Assembly (NCBI GenBank): GCA_030427085.1
Contig: JAUHXH010000003.1
Coordinates: 310,001 to 374,000, forward strand
Source of the DNA: Gammaproteobacteria bacterium
Lineage (GTDB): Bacteria > Pseudomonadota > Gammaproteobacteria > Pseudomonadales > Halieaceae
Direction: 5' to 3'
Length of the DNA stretch: 64,000 bases
The notes beneath the pieces are model-generated. The model was not told the DNA's origin. It saw only the letters and a list, made by a program, of their open reading frames with translations, and searched no databases. Positions 43,851-53,279 of this stretch are shown in pieces. Numbering within the stretch: the first letter of the stretch is position 1; each line of letters starts with the position of its first letter. Both the position numbers and the translations under genes were made by a program.

Positions 43851-46600
43851 TGTATTTCCTCGCTCAGTTGCCCACTCAGTTCAACCTTCGCGTAGCGCGC
43901 CGGCAGCAATTCCCGCAAGGCGGCGAAGCTGCGGCGCACCCATACATCGTAGAGGCCGTTCCAGCTGCGTCGTGCATTGGTTTCATGAATTTCGGTGGCC
44001 TTTTCTTCGAAGGGCCAGGCCTGCTCCTCCAGCAGTAATTCATACTGCTCCAGCGCCAGGGCGTCCATATCTGCAGGCCGCTCGGACTGTATAAGCGCTT
44101 CGCTCAGATCGCTGTAAATGGTGCCAAGCTGATAGGTGGCGCGAGTACCGAGGGGCTGCAAGCCATAAGCTGCGGTGCGCTCGTAGGCAGCAACCGCCGG
44201 TTCCATGGCGGCACGTTTGCGTCGCAGGTTTTCACGCAGTGGCACGGTCAGGTTGATGGCGGTGTAAGTATCGTAGTAGGCATCAGCCAACTCGCTGACG
44301 GAGTGGGCGGCGAGATACAGGCTGCGTTCACTTTGCGCATCGCCAGCGTCGTCATGCGCCTCGGCCATCGCGCGCAGCCAGTAATAGCGTTTCTCAGTCT
44401 CGTCTGTATCCGCGTAAATATCGGCCAGCGTATTCATCGCCTCCATCCGGATGGCCACGGGCTCGTACCAGCGGTGCGCATAAGCGCGAAAACGCTCGAT
44501 GGCCATTTCGGTGTCGCCGGCATCTGCGTAGTAGCCTGCCGCGACATATTGCGCTTCCCGCACAACGTCGGGGTCGTCCGAGGCTGCAGCAATTCGGTCC
44601 AGTTCCGCTGCCGCCCGCGCCCAGTCGCGGTTGGCTTCGTAGTTCTCCACCAGCAGCGGGCCCACCGTAGCGCTCAACTCGTGTTCGGGATAACGCTCGC
44701 GGAAATCTTCCAGCAAGGCGTTGGCGGCATCAAAATCCCGCGCCTTGATGTAACTACTGGCGGCGTCGTACTGCGCGTTCATGCGTACTTGCGAGGTAGG
44801 CGCTAGCACCAGCACCTGCGCAAAATGTTCTGCTGCCTGCATGTGGCGACCGGCGGCGGCAGCCATTTCGCCCTGCCGATACACACTCGCGGCCAGTTGC
44901 TCTTCAGTATGACTGCGGCGCTCATCGTCGGCGGGCAAGCGTGTGAGTGCTTCCTGGTAGGCCACCTGCGCCTGCGCGTGGCGAGAAAGCGCGTACTCGG
45001 CGTCAGCAGTGATCAACCAGGCGTCTGTTAACAGCGTGTTATCCAGCGGCGGCTGCCAGTCGATCAAATCTCCAGCGGCCAGCACAGCGCGCTGGTAGAG
45101 ACCCTGATCGAGTAGTTGCGCGGCGGCATGCGCTAGCACTGGCGGTGCGCGCGAATCCTCGGGAAAGGAGTGGGCAAATTTGAGTTCGCTGTCGATCCAG
45201 GCGAGTTGGTCCTCGTCCAGTTCGCTGCCAAGCTCCCGGTGGGCGAGTACAGCTGCGTAGCCCGCTTCCGCCGCCTGCGGGTGATCCGGATAGCGGTAAG
45301 CCACCCACTCGTAATCTGATACTGCGGTGCGATAGTCACCGGCAGCGAAGCGCGTTTCCGCGAGCAGGAAGCCCAGGTCTGGCAGACGTTCATCGCGTGG
45401 GAAGCTGTCAATGTACAGCGCGTAGTAGCGCGCCGCTTCGCCGTACTGCACCTCAGGCGCTTCTGCATTTTCTTCCTGCGCCAGTGCGTGGTGATGCCGT
45501 GCCAACTCTTCGATGTACTGTTGCAGTGCCGGGCGAATACGATCCCGCTGGCTCGGCCCCACCATACGCCAGTAGGGGCCCGCAACAGGGTAAGCGGCCA
45601 CATAAGCGCGCTTCTGTTCGATCACTTCGGCGGGAAAACCGCCCTGCTCCCAGGCGGCGATGGCATCCAGATGATACTGGTGAGCCTGTGGTGATTCCGG
45701 ATGTTCGGCAATATAGGTGTGCAGCGTTTCGGCGCTGTCACGATAGCGTTCCTGCTCCAGATACAGTGCACTTAACGACGCATACAGGAGGTGGTTGTAG
45801 CCACGCGGTTGGTGGTCCTGTTCAAATCTGGCAATGGCCTCCGACCCGCCCTGCTCGTTAAAAATCATCGCGAGCACGCGCAGGCAGTCATCGGCCATTT
45901 CGCGCTCGCCGCGGGGCATGTTTTCCATGCGACCATCCGAGCGCACCAGCCGGTCCAGCGCACCGGCGAAGGCGTTGACGGCATCGTTGAAGCGACCGCG
46001 CTTGAATTGCGTCCAGCCACTCATGTAGAGCGCGTTGACTGCGTATTCCGTTTGCTCTTCGCGCACCAACACCCGTTCGTAGGAGGCCTGGGCGGCAGCG
46101 TAATTGCCTTCCGAAAAAGCGGCTTCGCCCTTGCGGAATTCGGCCTCGGCGAAATGCTCCGACTGGGGGTATTCGTCACTTAACCGGCGCATCAGCACCA
46201 GTGCCTCGTCGCCGCGACCAGCGAGGTCATAGGCCCGCGCCAGTTGATACAGTAACTGATCGCCACCTTCCTGCTGTGCGTACTCGGCAACCAGCGCCTC
46301 GTAATCGGCAATCGCCGCGCTGTAATCATCACTCCCGGCTTCACCGGTTTGCAGTGCGATATCCGCCAGACGCTGGCGAACCTCAAGACGAACCGCGGGT
46401 TGCTCCGCTACGGCGAGTGCCTGCCGATACGCGAGCTCACGCTCCGCCAGCGTGCGCGCGGTCAGCGGTTCTGCCTCGCCCTCCAGATAAACGGGTTTGA
46501 GATCACCCAGCGTGGGCGGTGGTGGCGGTTCGTCTTCAAGACCAATCCAGCTGCAGCCGCTAGCGAGGACCAGAGACAGATAGAGCACCGTGCGCTTCAC
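43847..46600 (-). CDS. Large TPR-repeat lipoprotein
   Basis: A 917-residue lipoprotein (lipobox LASGC, Cys16) made almost wholly of tetratricopeptide-like helical repeats, e.g. QLLYQLARAYDLAGRGDEAL, FAEAEFRKGEAAFSEGNYAAA and ALYMSGWTQFKRGRFNDAV. Similar long TPR lipoproteins accompany AgmX-type proteins in other bacteria, where they are taken to scaffold an envelope complex. The C-terminal part (about 750-917) has longer helices. It overlaps its neighbours by 4 nt. A specific role cannot be assigned. Confidence 0.87.
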   Translation of the reverse strand: MKRTVLYLSLVLASGCSWIGLEDEPPPPPTLGDLKPVYLEGEAEPLTARTLAERELAYRQALAVAEQPAVRLEVRQRLADIALQTGEAGSDDYSAAIADYEALVAEYAQQEGGDQLLYQLARAYDLAGRGDEALVLMRRLSDEYPQSEHFAEAEFRKGEAAFSEGNYAAAQASYERVLVREEQTEYAVNALYMSGWTQFKRGRFNDAVNAFAGALDRLVRSDGRMENMPRGEREMADDCLRVLAMIFNEQGGSEAIARFEQDHQPRGYNHLLYASLSALYLEQERYRDSAETLHTYIAEHPESPQAHQYHLDAIAAWEQGGFPAEVIEQKRAYVAAYPVAGPYWRMVGPSQRDRIRPALQQYIEELARHHHALAQEENAEAPEVQYGEAARYYALYIDSFPRDERLPDLGFLLAETRFAAGDYRTAVSDYEWVAYRYPDHPQAAEAGYAAVLAHRELGSELDEDQLAWIDSELKFAHSFPEDSRAPPVLAHAAAQLLDQGLYQRAVLAAGDLIDWQPPLDNTLLTDAWLITADAEYALSRHAQAQVAYQEALTRLPADDERRSHTEEQLAASVYRQGEMAAAAGRHMQAAEHFAQVLVLAPTSQVRMNAQYDAASSYIKARDFDAANALLEDFRERYPEHELSATVGPLLVENYEANRDWARAAAELDRIAAASDDPDVVREAQYVAAGYYADAGDTEMAIERFRAYAHRWYEPVAIRMEAMNTLADIYADTDETEKRYYWLRAMAEAHDDAGDAQSERSLYLAAHSVSELADAYYDTYTAINLTVPLRENLRRKRAAMEPAVAAYERTAAYGLQPLGTRATYQLGTIYSDLSEALIQSERPADMDALALEQYELLLEEQAWPFEEKATEIHETNARRSWNGLYDVWVRRSFAALRELLPARYAKVELSGQLSEEIQ

Positions 46601-48450
46601 GACTGGGGCTCCTCGGCGGCGCTGTCGTAAAGACGGGCGATGGCAACGCGCGCCTGCGACAGTCCGCGCACGATTTGCACCCGATGTCCCTCCAAGGCTT
46701 GGCTAGCCATTTGCCGCAGTTGTTGTTCCGCGCGGGCACGGGTGTCACTGACCTTGGGAAGCAGCGCTTCACCGCGGGTATTCAACGCTTGCAGCCGCGA
46801 AGCAAAGGGCGCGCGTTTCCGGGTTTGCAGGGCCACATCGAGGCGGCGCAAACCTTCCTCGCTGTCCCTAACCAGATCATCGAGTTCCTGTAACTGCTTA
46901 CTGAGCTGCCAGCGGCGGTGGGGAAACTCCTCATTGTCCTGCCAGGCCATCAGACCTTGAATAAGGCGCAGCCGGCGCTGTTTGTCCGCGTCACCCAAGG
47001 CAGAGGCACTGCGCTCGGCACGGGCCACACGCTGCCAGCGCTGTTGCTGTTCCGGGCTGGCCAGCAGGCGGCCATCACCGGCAGCTTCGGCTTCTCGTAA
47101 CCGCTGCTGCAACTGATCGCGCTGGGCAAGCAGCGCAGATTGGCGTTGGCGCAATGTCTGTACGCGATCACCACTGCGCACGCTGTCCCAGACCGCACGC
47201 TGATCCGCGTCCACCTGTTGCAGTACGCTCAACCGGCGTTGGTCTTCTTCCAGGCGCTGTTCGATAGCGTATAAATCGCGCAGTTCTCGCATCGCCATTT
47301 GCGCGTCATCAGTGCTGAGCAATTCCAGCAGAAAGGGGCCGTGTGGCGCGCGAGGGGGCAACTCTTCCGAGCCCAGCCAGTTGGCACCATCCGCCATACC
47401 CATGCCGAGCAGCTCCTGCAGGTTTTCCTCATCCAATGCATTGAGCGCGGACTCGACACGGCGCAATTCACGCCCGAGGGCAGCATCGGCGGCGCGATAG
47501 GAATTCAAAGCCAGCGTAGGCCGCTTCAATTGTTCGTAGGCATAGGGCAGCGCCAGTAGCGCTTCGCGCGCGGAGGCGCTAACCAGATCGCGCTCGGAAA
47601 GCGTTTGCCAGGCCGCCAGTGCCGTGGGGAATTCCTCGCGGCGAGCATGGCTCCAACCGTAGCCCAGCAGGGCCCTATCGGCTTCACTACCGCTGAGGCG
47701 AACGCGAACGAAATCATCAGAGGCAGCGTACAACTCAGCCTGGGCCAGACCAGCGTAGCCCGCTGCGGTCAGCGCTTTGTCCTGTAGGGACAGGCCTTCT
47801 TCGTCGTCACAGGGGCTGGCCGCAGCGGCGCGAAAGGCAGTGGCCGCCGCTTCCCAGCGTTGTTCACCGGCCAGTTGTACTGCACCGTTGTAATGGAAGT
47901 AAGGCAGCCAGGGGCATGGACTGCTCAGCCGGGCAATTTCCTGTTGCGCACTTGCGTCATCGCCGGCAAACATGGCCTGCACAGCGCGCAGGTAGTGTGC
48001 TTCATCTGCATGACTACCGCTAAAACCCGGTGAGAGGCGCGCCAGTGCAGCGGCACTGCTGCTTGCGTCGTGGCGCTGCCAGGCTAATTTACCCAGGTAA
48101 AACCAAGCGCGATCCCGAGTGGCGGCAGGCCATTGTGCATCCAGTACACTGTCAAATTCTTCCCGAGCGGCTTCGTCCATACCGTAGGAGAGTTGCACGG
48201 CACCGCGTAACAAACTGGCTTCGGCTGCTTGTGCACCGAGGTTTTCGCGCGTTTGCCCGGCCATCAGTTCCACTAACGCATCGAAGTAGTTCTGCTGATA
48301 GTAGTGGAACAGCGTGCTGCCAAACCGCAGCTCCTCCGGAGTTTTTTGTACCGGAGCAATATCCTGCGTTTGCGCTGAATACGGTAAACCACAGAGCAGG
48401 CCGGCGACCGCTAGTCCGCCGAGAAATCGCCTGAGGGTGAATTGCGCCAT
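46597..48450 (-). CDS. Exported TPR/coiled-coil protein, unknown
   Basis: A 617-residue protein with a signal peptide (LGGLAVAGLLCGLPYSAQTQ) and no lipobox at the cleavage site. The first 350 residues are TPR-like helices (FGSTLFHYYQQNYFDALVELM). The second half is charged, heptad-like coiled coil (LYAIEQRLEEDQRRLSVLQQ, QRRLRLIQGLMAWQDNEEF). It may bridge the periplasm. It overlaps the large TPR gene by 4 nt and follows the 173-residue gene by 14 nt. I do not recognise a named family. Confidence 0.82.
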   Translation of the reverse strand: MAQFTLRRFLGGLAVAGLLCGLPYSAQTQDIAPVQKTPEELRFGSTLFHYYQQNYFDALVELMAGQTRENLGAQAAEASLLRGAVQLSYGMDEAAREEFDSVLDAQWPAATRDRAWFYLGKLAWQRHDASSSAAALARLSPGFSGSHADEAHYLRAVQAMFAGDDASAQQEIARLSSPCPWLPYFHYNGAVQLAGEQRWEAAATAFRAAAASPCDDEEGLSLQDKALTAAGYAGLAQAELYAASDDFVRVRLSGSEADRALLGYGWSHARREEFPTALAAWQTLSERDLVSASAREALLALPYAYEQLKRPTLALNSYRAADAALGRELRRVESALNALDEENLQELLGMGMADGANWLGSEELPPRAPHGPFLLELLSTDDAQMAMRELRDLYAIEQRLEEDQRRLSVLQQVDADQRAVWDSVRSGDRVQTLRQRQSALLAQRDQLQQRLREAEAAGDGRLLASPEQQQRWQRVARAERSASALGDADKQRRLRLIQGLMAWQDNEEFPHRRWQLSKQLQELDDLVRDSEEGLRRLDVALQTRKRAPFASRLQALNTRGEALLPKVSDTRARAEQQLRQMASQALEGHRVQIVRGLSQARVAIARLYDSAAEEPQS

Positions 48451-48464
48451 GCGGTATTACCGCC

Positions 48465-48986
48465 CTACCACTGGCGAATATGGAATTCGGGTTGTTGGCG
48501 CGCCTCCGAATCACGAATTTGCAACTCGACATAACTGGCGCCAGTGCCTTTTTGCAGCGTCAGTTTGGTCGCCCGGCGGTAATCCAGGCCCTGCGGCCCC
48601 TTACCGGTGAACACCGCCACCACCTCGTGTGCGCCCTGTTTCAGGTTGCCCATGTAGAGCCGGTGAACACCACCGCGTTGCAGCGCATCGATCTGTCTGG
48701 CGGTGTAGAGGTAGTGGGAAACTTCCTTGCCATCGATATTCAGTTTCACCGCGTCCAGTGCAAACAGCACACCGACATCCATCGACAAGTAGACGGCCAC
48801 CTGGGTGTCGGCGGGAAACATCAGTTCCTCTTCCAGGATGAACAGGTCCCGATTCAATTCCAGCGCCTGTTGTTTAACCGTTTGAATATCTGCGGCCAAA
48901 TTGCCACTGTCATCCTGAGCGAGAGACGTGGACACAGACAGCAAGCTAAGCATTGCGCACACCAGCCCTGAACCAAGCGCCTTCAT
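48465..48986 (-). CDS. Exported protein of unknown function
   Basis: A 173-residue protein with a signal peptide (MLSLLSVSTSLAQ), a short helix, then a beta-rich domain: AVYLSMDVGVLFALDAVKLNIDG, VHRLYMGNLKQGAHEVVAVF and ASYVELQIRD. The pattern resembles an immunoglobulin-like or carbohydrate-binding-like sandwich, but I cannot name it. Its start overlaps the DUF1501-like gene by 4 nt. Confidence 0.8.
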   Translation of the reverse strand: MKALGSGLVCAMLSLLSVSTSLAQDDSGNLAADIQTVKQQALELNRDLFILEEELMFPADTQVAVYLSMDVGVLFALDAVKLNIDGKEVSHYLYTARQIDALQRGGVHRLYMGNLKQGAHEVVAVFTGKGPQGLDYRRATKLTLQKGTGASYVELQIRDSEARQQPEFHIRQW

Positions 48987-50602
48987 ACCAGCACTCCACC
49001 GCTAACACTGGGCAACGGCTGGAACGCCACCAGGCGGTCGCGTGCCGTGGGGTCGCCCAGGCCCTGGCCGGGGAAGAAACCGTTCTCGGCAAACAGGTGC
49101 TGTTCACCGTGCAGTGCCATGTAATTCAGGATCACCGTCTCCACATTGAGATTGACGTTGTTCGCCGCTGGCGTCGAGGAGGTTTCCACCGAGGCATCCG
49201 GGCGCATCCAGCCCAGTTGCTGGTGTAACAATGGATCACCACGGGTATCCATCAACTGTGGCATGCCACCCGGATCGTACACCAGGAAGAAGGAGGCCGC
49301 AGTGGAAGAATTGTCACCGCTCCACACGCCCTTCTCCACGCCGTTGACCATTTCGATGGTGCCGTCGCTGGCCACAGAGCCGTCGGAGAACACGTAGAGC
49401 ATCAACGGCGTTGCGGTGCGACGGGCGTAGTCGAGGCAGGCACCGATACATTGGCCGGCGCGGAAATCCCGTGCCTCACCGGTGCGTCGATCACCGGTGT
49501 GGTAATCGTAGCCGCCCATTTCGATGGTACCGGCGCCGGCGATACCGTCGATCACCAGCTTCATCACCGAAGCGGTCTTCTGGAATTCGCGATCACCGTC
49601 GAATTCACCCGCTTCAAAGATGCCGCCGGGGCCGACAATGTTGGCGTCGATGCGCGGGTCCAGTGCATCCGGGCTGGAGAACTTCTCCAGCGTGTCGGCA
49701 CTGCGCAGGTATTCGCAACTCAGGCGATCCTTGAGGCGCTTGTCTTCGCCGTCCGGTTGGGCCAGGCGGGTGTTGACCAGATCGAGTTTGAAATCGGTGA
49801 TGCGTTTCATCGACTCCATCACTGCCACCACGTCCTCCGGGTTGTCCAGCAGGCGATTGAGATCGCCCACGTCCACCAACCCGCTGGCATCGGAGGGCCG
49901 GTCCACCTTGGTGGGTCGGACCTCAGGATCGATCAGCATTGCCGGGGCCATAGAGTTACCGCCGGAGTCACTGTTTTCCGAGCCGATCAACTGCAGGATC
50001 TGGCCCCGCAAACCGGCGCGGTAGATGCCGTACATTGGATTGTGGGGATTATTGCCGGTGTCGTTTTCGGACCGGCCGGGAATCACCGCGCCGTTGACGA
50101 AACCGCGCATGCCGGTGGCTTTACTGAGAATTCCGCGCAGCAGGGCGCTGTCGCTGTGAAATAACAAACCCAACGTGTCGTCGGTAAAATCGCCGGTCAG
50201 GGTAAGCACATTGTTGTTAAACGGCAGGATGTCCGGCGGCAGGCCCAGCCGGGCATAACCCGCTGTACTCAGTGCGTCGCGCTGCCCTCCCGGGCCACCT
50301 ACCAGCACGTTGGAACCCGCAACGTTGGCACCCCCGGCCAGGTCGAAACACAGGAAGGGAATCTTGCGGCCCGACACCGCGCCAAGATCACAGACGGTGT
50401 AGGGCGTGATCAGCGGGTCCAGCAAATCCGGTGAAATGGCGTGGGCCCGTGAACCCAGCAGGCTCAACAGCGAGGTGCCGAGCATGGTCGCACCACCGGC
50501 ACGAAAACCCTGCGACAACAATTCCCGGCGATTGATGGGGCGCCGGTGATCGGGATGGCGCAGGGCCTCGTCCGGGCGGAAAAATCGAAATCGTCTAGCC
50601 AT
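48983..50602 (-). CDS. Tat-exported DUF1501-like protein
   Basis: The 539-residue protein has a twin-arginine-type start: INRRELLSQGF at about 23-33, then a hydrophobic stretch ending SRAHA near 54. The mature part has FLCFDLAGGANVAGSN, FRAGQCIGACLDYARR and TPLMLYVFSDGS, resembling DUF1501 proteins of the alkaline phosphatase/sulfatase-like fold. Relatives in gammaproteobacteria are sometimes labelled GspF, which this is clearly not. Tat export suggests the protein folds, perhaps with a cofactor, before crossing. It lies between the LamG heme protein and the 173-residue gene. Confidence 0.72.
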   Translation of the reverse strand: MARRFRFFRPDEALRHPDHRRPINRRELLSQGFRAGGATMLGTSLLSLLGSRAHAISPDLLDPLITPYTVCDLGAVSGRKIPFLCFDLAGGANVAGSNVLVGGPGGQRDALSTAGYARLGLPPDILPFNNNVLTLTGDFTDDTLGLLFHSDSALLRGILSKATGMRGFVNGAVIPGRSENDTGNNPHNPMYGIYRAGLRGQILQLIGSENSDSGGNSMAPAMLIDPEVRPTKVDRPSDASGLVDVGDLNRLLDNPEDVVAVMESMKRITDFKLDLVNTRLAQPDGEDKRLKDRLSCEYLRSADTLEKFSSPDALDPRIDANIVGPGGIFEAGEFDGDREFQKTASVMKLVIDGIAGAGTIEMGGYDYHTGDRRTGEARDFRAGQCIGACLDYARRTATPLMLYVFSDGSVASDGTIEMVNGVEKGVWSGDNSSTAASFFLVYDPGGMPQLMDTRGDPLLHQQLGWMRPDASVETSSTPAANNVNLNVETVILNYMALHGEQHLFAENGFFPGQGLGDPTARDRLVAFQPLPSVSGGVLV

Positions 50603-50614
50603 GGCAATCTGTCC

Positions 50615-53272
50615 TTATTTCACCAGCACCAGCGCGCTGCCAAACACCGAGGTACAGGAGGCCTTCACCACTTCAGCAGTGCGTGAGGCCGGGCAAGGCT
50701 GGTCGTTCTCGCAGAACATCAAACCGTCGCGTTTGTTGTGGGCCGCCGGATCGGGGTCGGGCACCCACTCGCCGTTCAGGAACACGTAGGGCGCGAGATC
50801 GCGATCGTCGGTGATCAGGCGCTCAATTTCATCAAGCATGCGATCGCGATAGTCATCCGGCAGTAAACCAATGTTGGCGGCGCGATCCACCAGCGGCGCC
50901 GCGACCTCATTGCGCCAGTCGATGCCGGGGTTGGCAACGGGCTGGTCGAAATCAAAGGCCGGGCTGAACAGGGCCGTACGCAAGCTGTTGTCCTGTACCA
51001 GCGCATCGCAATAAGCCGCCGCGAGTTGCGTTGCCGCCATTTGATGGGAAGAAGAGAAGGCGTTGAAGTTGGCAGTGGAGGGCAAAGCACGCCGCACCGC
51101 GTCGAAAGTTTCGCCCACAGTTTTACCGGTGACCGCGCTGATCGCATCGTAGCCCACCGGTACGCCAGTGAGCGCCGACAGCGCAGCGTTGACCTCGTCG
51201 AAGGTGCGCATGGCCACATCCGAGGCCGGTGCACCGGCATACACAGGCTGGAAGGTACCCGGTAGTTCAGTAACACTGCCCGCACTCAGGTCGCCAATGC
51301 GATCAAAGGCGAGGAAAAATACATCCTCCTCCGCGCCCTGCTCCAGCGCCACAATCGTTCCCAGTGGCGACAGCCGCTGGCCTTCCTCGCCAAGCACACC
51401 GCGGTCCACCTGCTCGTTCACGTTCACAAAGGCCTGCCCAACCGACACCAGGCTGCCGTTGACCCCCAGGCGGATGCCGCTCACGGGGAAATCAAAACTG
51501 CCGCCCTCCGGGTTCAAATTCACGAAGAAAGGTGTGTTGAACAGATAACTGGTGTCGTCGAACTGACTGGTTTCAAACACCACATAACAATAATTCACCG
51601 GCTCACCATCGCGCTCGCCGCTACAGCTGGCCTCGCCCGACAGCAGTTCCGACACGCTGAACATCAGGTAGTACTTCTGTCCCACGCCCACTTCAAAATT
51701 GCGCAGGATCTGTTCTTCATTGAGCGCGCGGTTATGCACCGCAACCATGCGCATGGCGCCCGCCCAGGGGTTACTGCCCGCAGTACTGTTGCCCAACACC
51801 AGCGCGAAGGATTCATTCCAGTTGTTGAGCAATCCACCCGGCAGCGGATCTTCGTCGCCGGTGAACTCGCCGTTCACAAATAGACGACGACCGTTAGTGG
51901 GATCGTAAGTCAGTACCACATGCTGAAGGGTGGCCTGAGCGAGTTCGGCATCGTCACTGGTTGCCAGCAGAGGTTCACCCGACGTACTGCCACCGCCCTC
52001 TGAAGAACGTGTAAGCGCTTCGTAGTTGTACAGGCTTTGCCGCAGCACCACGTTGCTGCTGGCCGGGCCGCCCGAGTACGCCGCAATCCAGGCCTCCTCC
52101 TGCGTGACGTTGGCGGGCGCAACCCAGGCTTCCACGGTGTATTCACCGGTACCGCTCAATTGCGCGTGCAGCTTGCCGCTGCCCGACACACCGCCCTGCG
52201 CCTTGCCATTCACAAAGCGTACGCCCCAGCTGGCCATCCAGCTGAATTGTCCTGACAGGCTGAGGGGAATTTCAGGTTGCACGCCACTGGTGTCCGCAAC
52301 CGTGTTGCCGCTGCCCTCGCGAAACTCCCACTTGGCCACCAGGTCGGATTCGTAACGCCCTCCGGCACTGGCGACGATACCGTCTGCTTCGAGTACCTGG
52401 GCCATGCTGGTGACTAGCGCCGGATCTACTTCGGTCGGTTCCACCTGTCCCGCGAGTGCAGCGATGGCACCGCGCAATTCATCGGCATTGGCTTCGCAAT
52501 CGCTCCAGCAGTTGTGCGCTTCCGGGTACAGGCGCAGCACGATGCGGGACTGTGCCGGGTCGTTGAGGGAAATCCGTGAACGCAAAGCGGCAAAGGCAAT
52601 CGCGGGATCGGCGCTGGCGAAGTATGGAACCTGCGGTACTGGTGCCGTATCGGAGTGACAGTCCGCACAGTAGCGCTGCAACATGCCCAACACCTGCCCC
52701 GGTGCCGCTAAATCCAGCCCCAAAGACTGCGCGTCGGCCAAATTGGCCGGCACCCGGCGTGCACCACCCGGGCGATACGCCCGTCGCGGCGCCAGCTGTA
52801 CGGTAGCAGCAGTGGCCACCGCACCGGCCGCCCAACGCTCGATATAACCAATTATTGTGGTGGCACAGGCTTCCTCCTGCCCTGCACCCAGCCAGCAGTG
52901 GTGGCCGTCACTGACCCGGCTCACCACGCGCGAGGCGCCGGGGTCATCCAGGTTCACCACACTTCGCGCGACCTGCCAGGCCTCGTTCACATTGGTCTGG
53001 TCGACAAAAGCGGTGGTGCCCTGCCCGCCCGGCGTATGACATTCGCCACAGCGATCATTGGCCGCCAGCGGATCGTAGAAGTTGCGTTTGAAGTTCTGGA
53101 TTTCCTCGCTGGCCGGGGCCGGGCCGTTGTAGATGAATTCACCACTGACCGGGCCGCTGTCCGTGTCCACTTCGCGTTCGCTGCCACCACCGCCACTCCC
53201 ACCGCTGCAGGCAGCGAGCAAAGTGATCGACATCAGCAGGCTCAGTTTTTTCATCTTCAACCCAGACTTCAT
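50615..53272 (-). CDS. Diheme c-type LamG-domain lipoprotein
   Basis: From the ATG at 53272 (GAGG site) the protein has 885 residues. The lipobox LLAAC is followed by a Gly/Ser linker. Two heme c motifs are CGECH (75-79) and CADCH (202-206), each in a cytochrome-like segment. A LamG/concanavalin-type domain occupies about 345-530 (VEAWVAPANVTQEEAWIAAY, FALVLGNSTAGSNPW). The C-terminal 300 residues are unrecognised. Heme plus a sugar- or surface-binding fold suggests an envelope-surface redox or recognition protein. Its start is 7 nt after the preceding gene, in the same operon. Confidence 0.83.
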   Translation of the reverse strand: MKSGLKMKKLSLLMSITLLAACSGGSGGGGSEREVDTDSGPVSGEFIYNGPAPASEEIQNFKRNFYDPLAANDRCGECHTPGGQGTTAFVDQTNVNEAWQVARSVVNLDDPGASRVVSRVSDGHHCWLGAGQEEACATTIIGYIERWAAGAVATAATVQLAPRRAYRPGGARRVPANLADAQSLGLDLAAPGQVLGMLQRYCADCHSDTAPVPQVPYFASADPAIAFAALRSRISLNDPAQSRIVLRLYPEAHNCWSDCEANADELRGAIAALAGQVEPTEVDPALVTSMAQVLEADGIVASAGGRYESDLVAKWEFREGSGNTVADTSGVQPEIPLSLSGQFSWMASWGVRFVNGKAQGGVSGSGKLHAQLSGTGEYTVEAWVAPANVTQEEAWIAAYSGGPASSNVVLRQSLYNYEALTRSSEGGGSTSGEPLLATSDDAELAQATLQHVVLTYDPTNGRRLFVNGEFTGDEDPLPGGLLNNWNESFALVLGNSTAGSNPWAGAMRMVAVHNRALNEEQILRNFEVGVGQKYYLMFSVSELLSGEASCSGERDGEPVNYCYVVFETSQFDDTSYLFNTPFFVNLNPEGGSFDFPVSGIRLGVNGSLVSVGQAFVNVNEQVDRGVLGEEGQRLSPLGTIVALEQGAEEDVFFLAFDRIGDLSAGSVTELPGTFQPVYAGAPASDVAMRTFDEVNAALSALTGVPVGYDAISAVTGKTVGETFDAVRRALPSTANFNAFSSSHQMAATQLAAAYCDALVQDNSLRTALFSPAFDFDQPVANPGIDWRNEVAAPLVDRAANIGLLPDDYRDRMLDEIERLITDDRDLAPYVFLNGEWVPDPDPAAHNKRDGLMFCENDQPCPASRTAEVVKASCTSVFGSALVLVK

Positions 53273-53279
53273 AAGCGCC

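Noticed and set aside
48983-50602. Reading this gene as a secretion protein GspF, a label often given to relatives
   Set aside because: It lacks GspF membrane helices and T2SSF motifs; the real gspF is at 460-1689. A Tat signal and DUF1501-like motifs are present instead.
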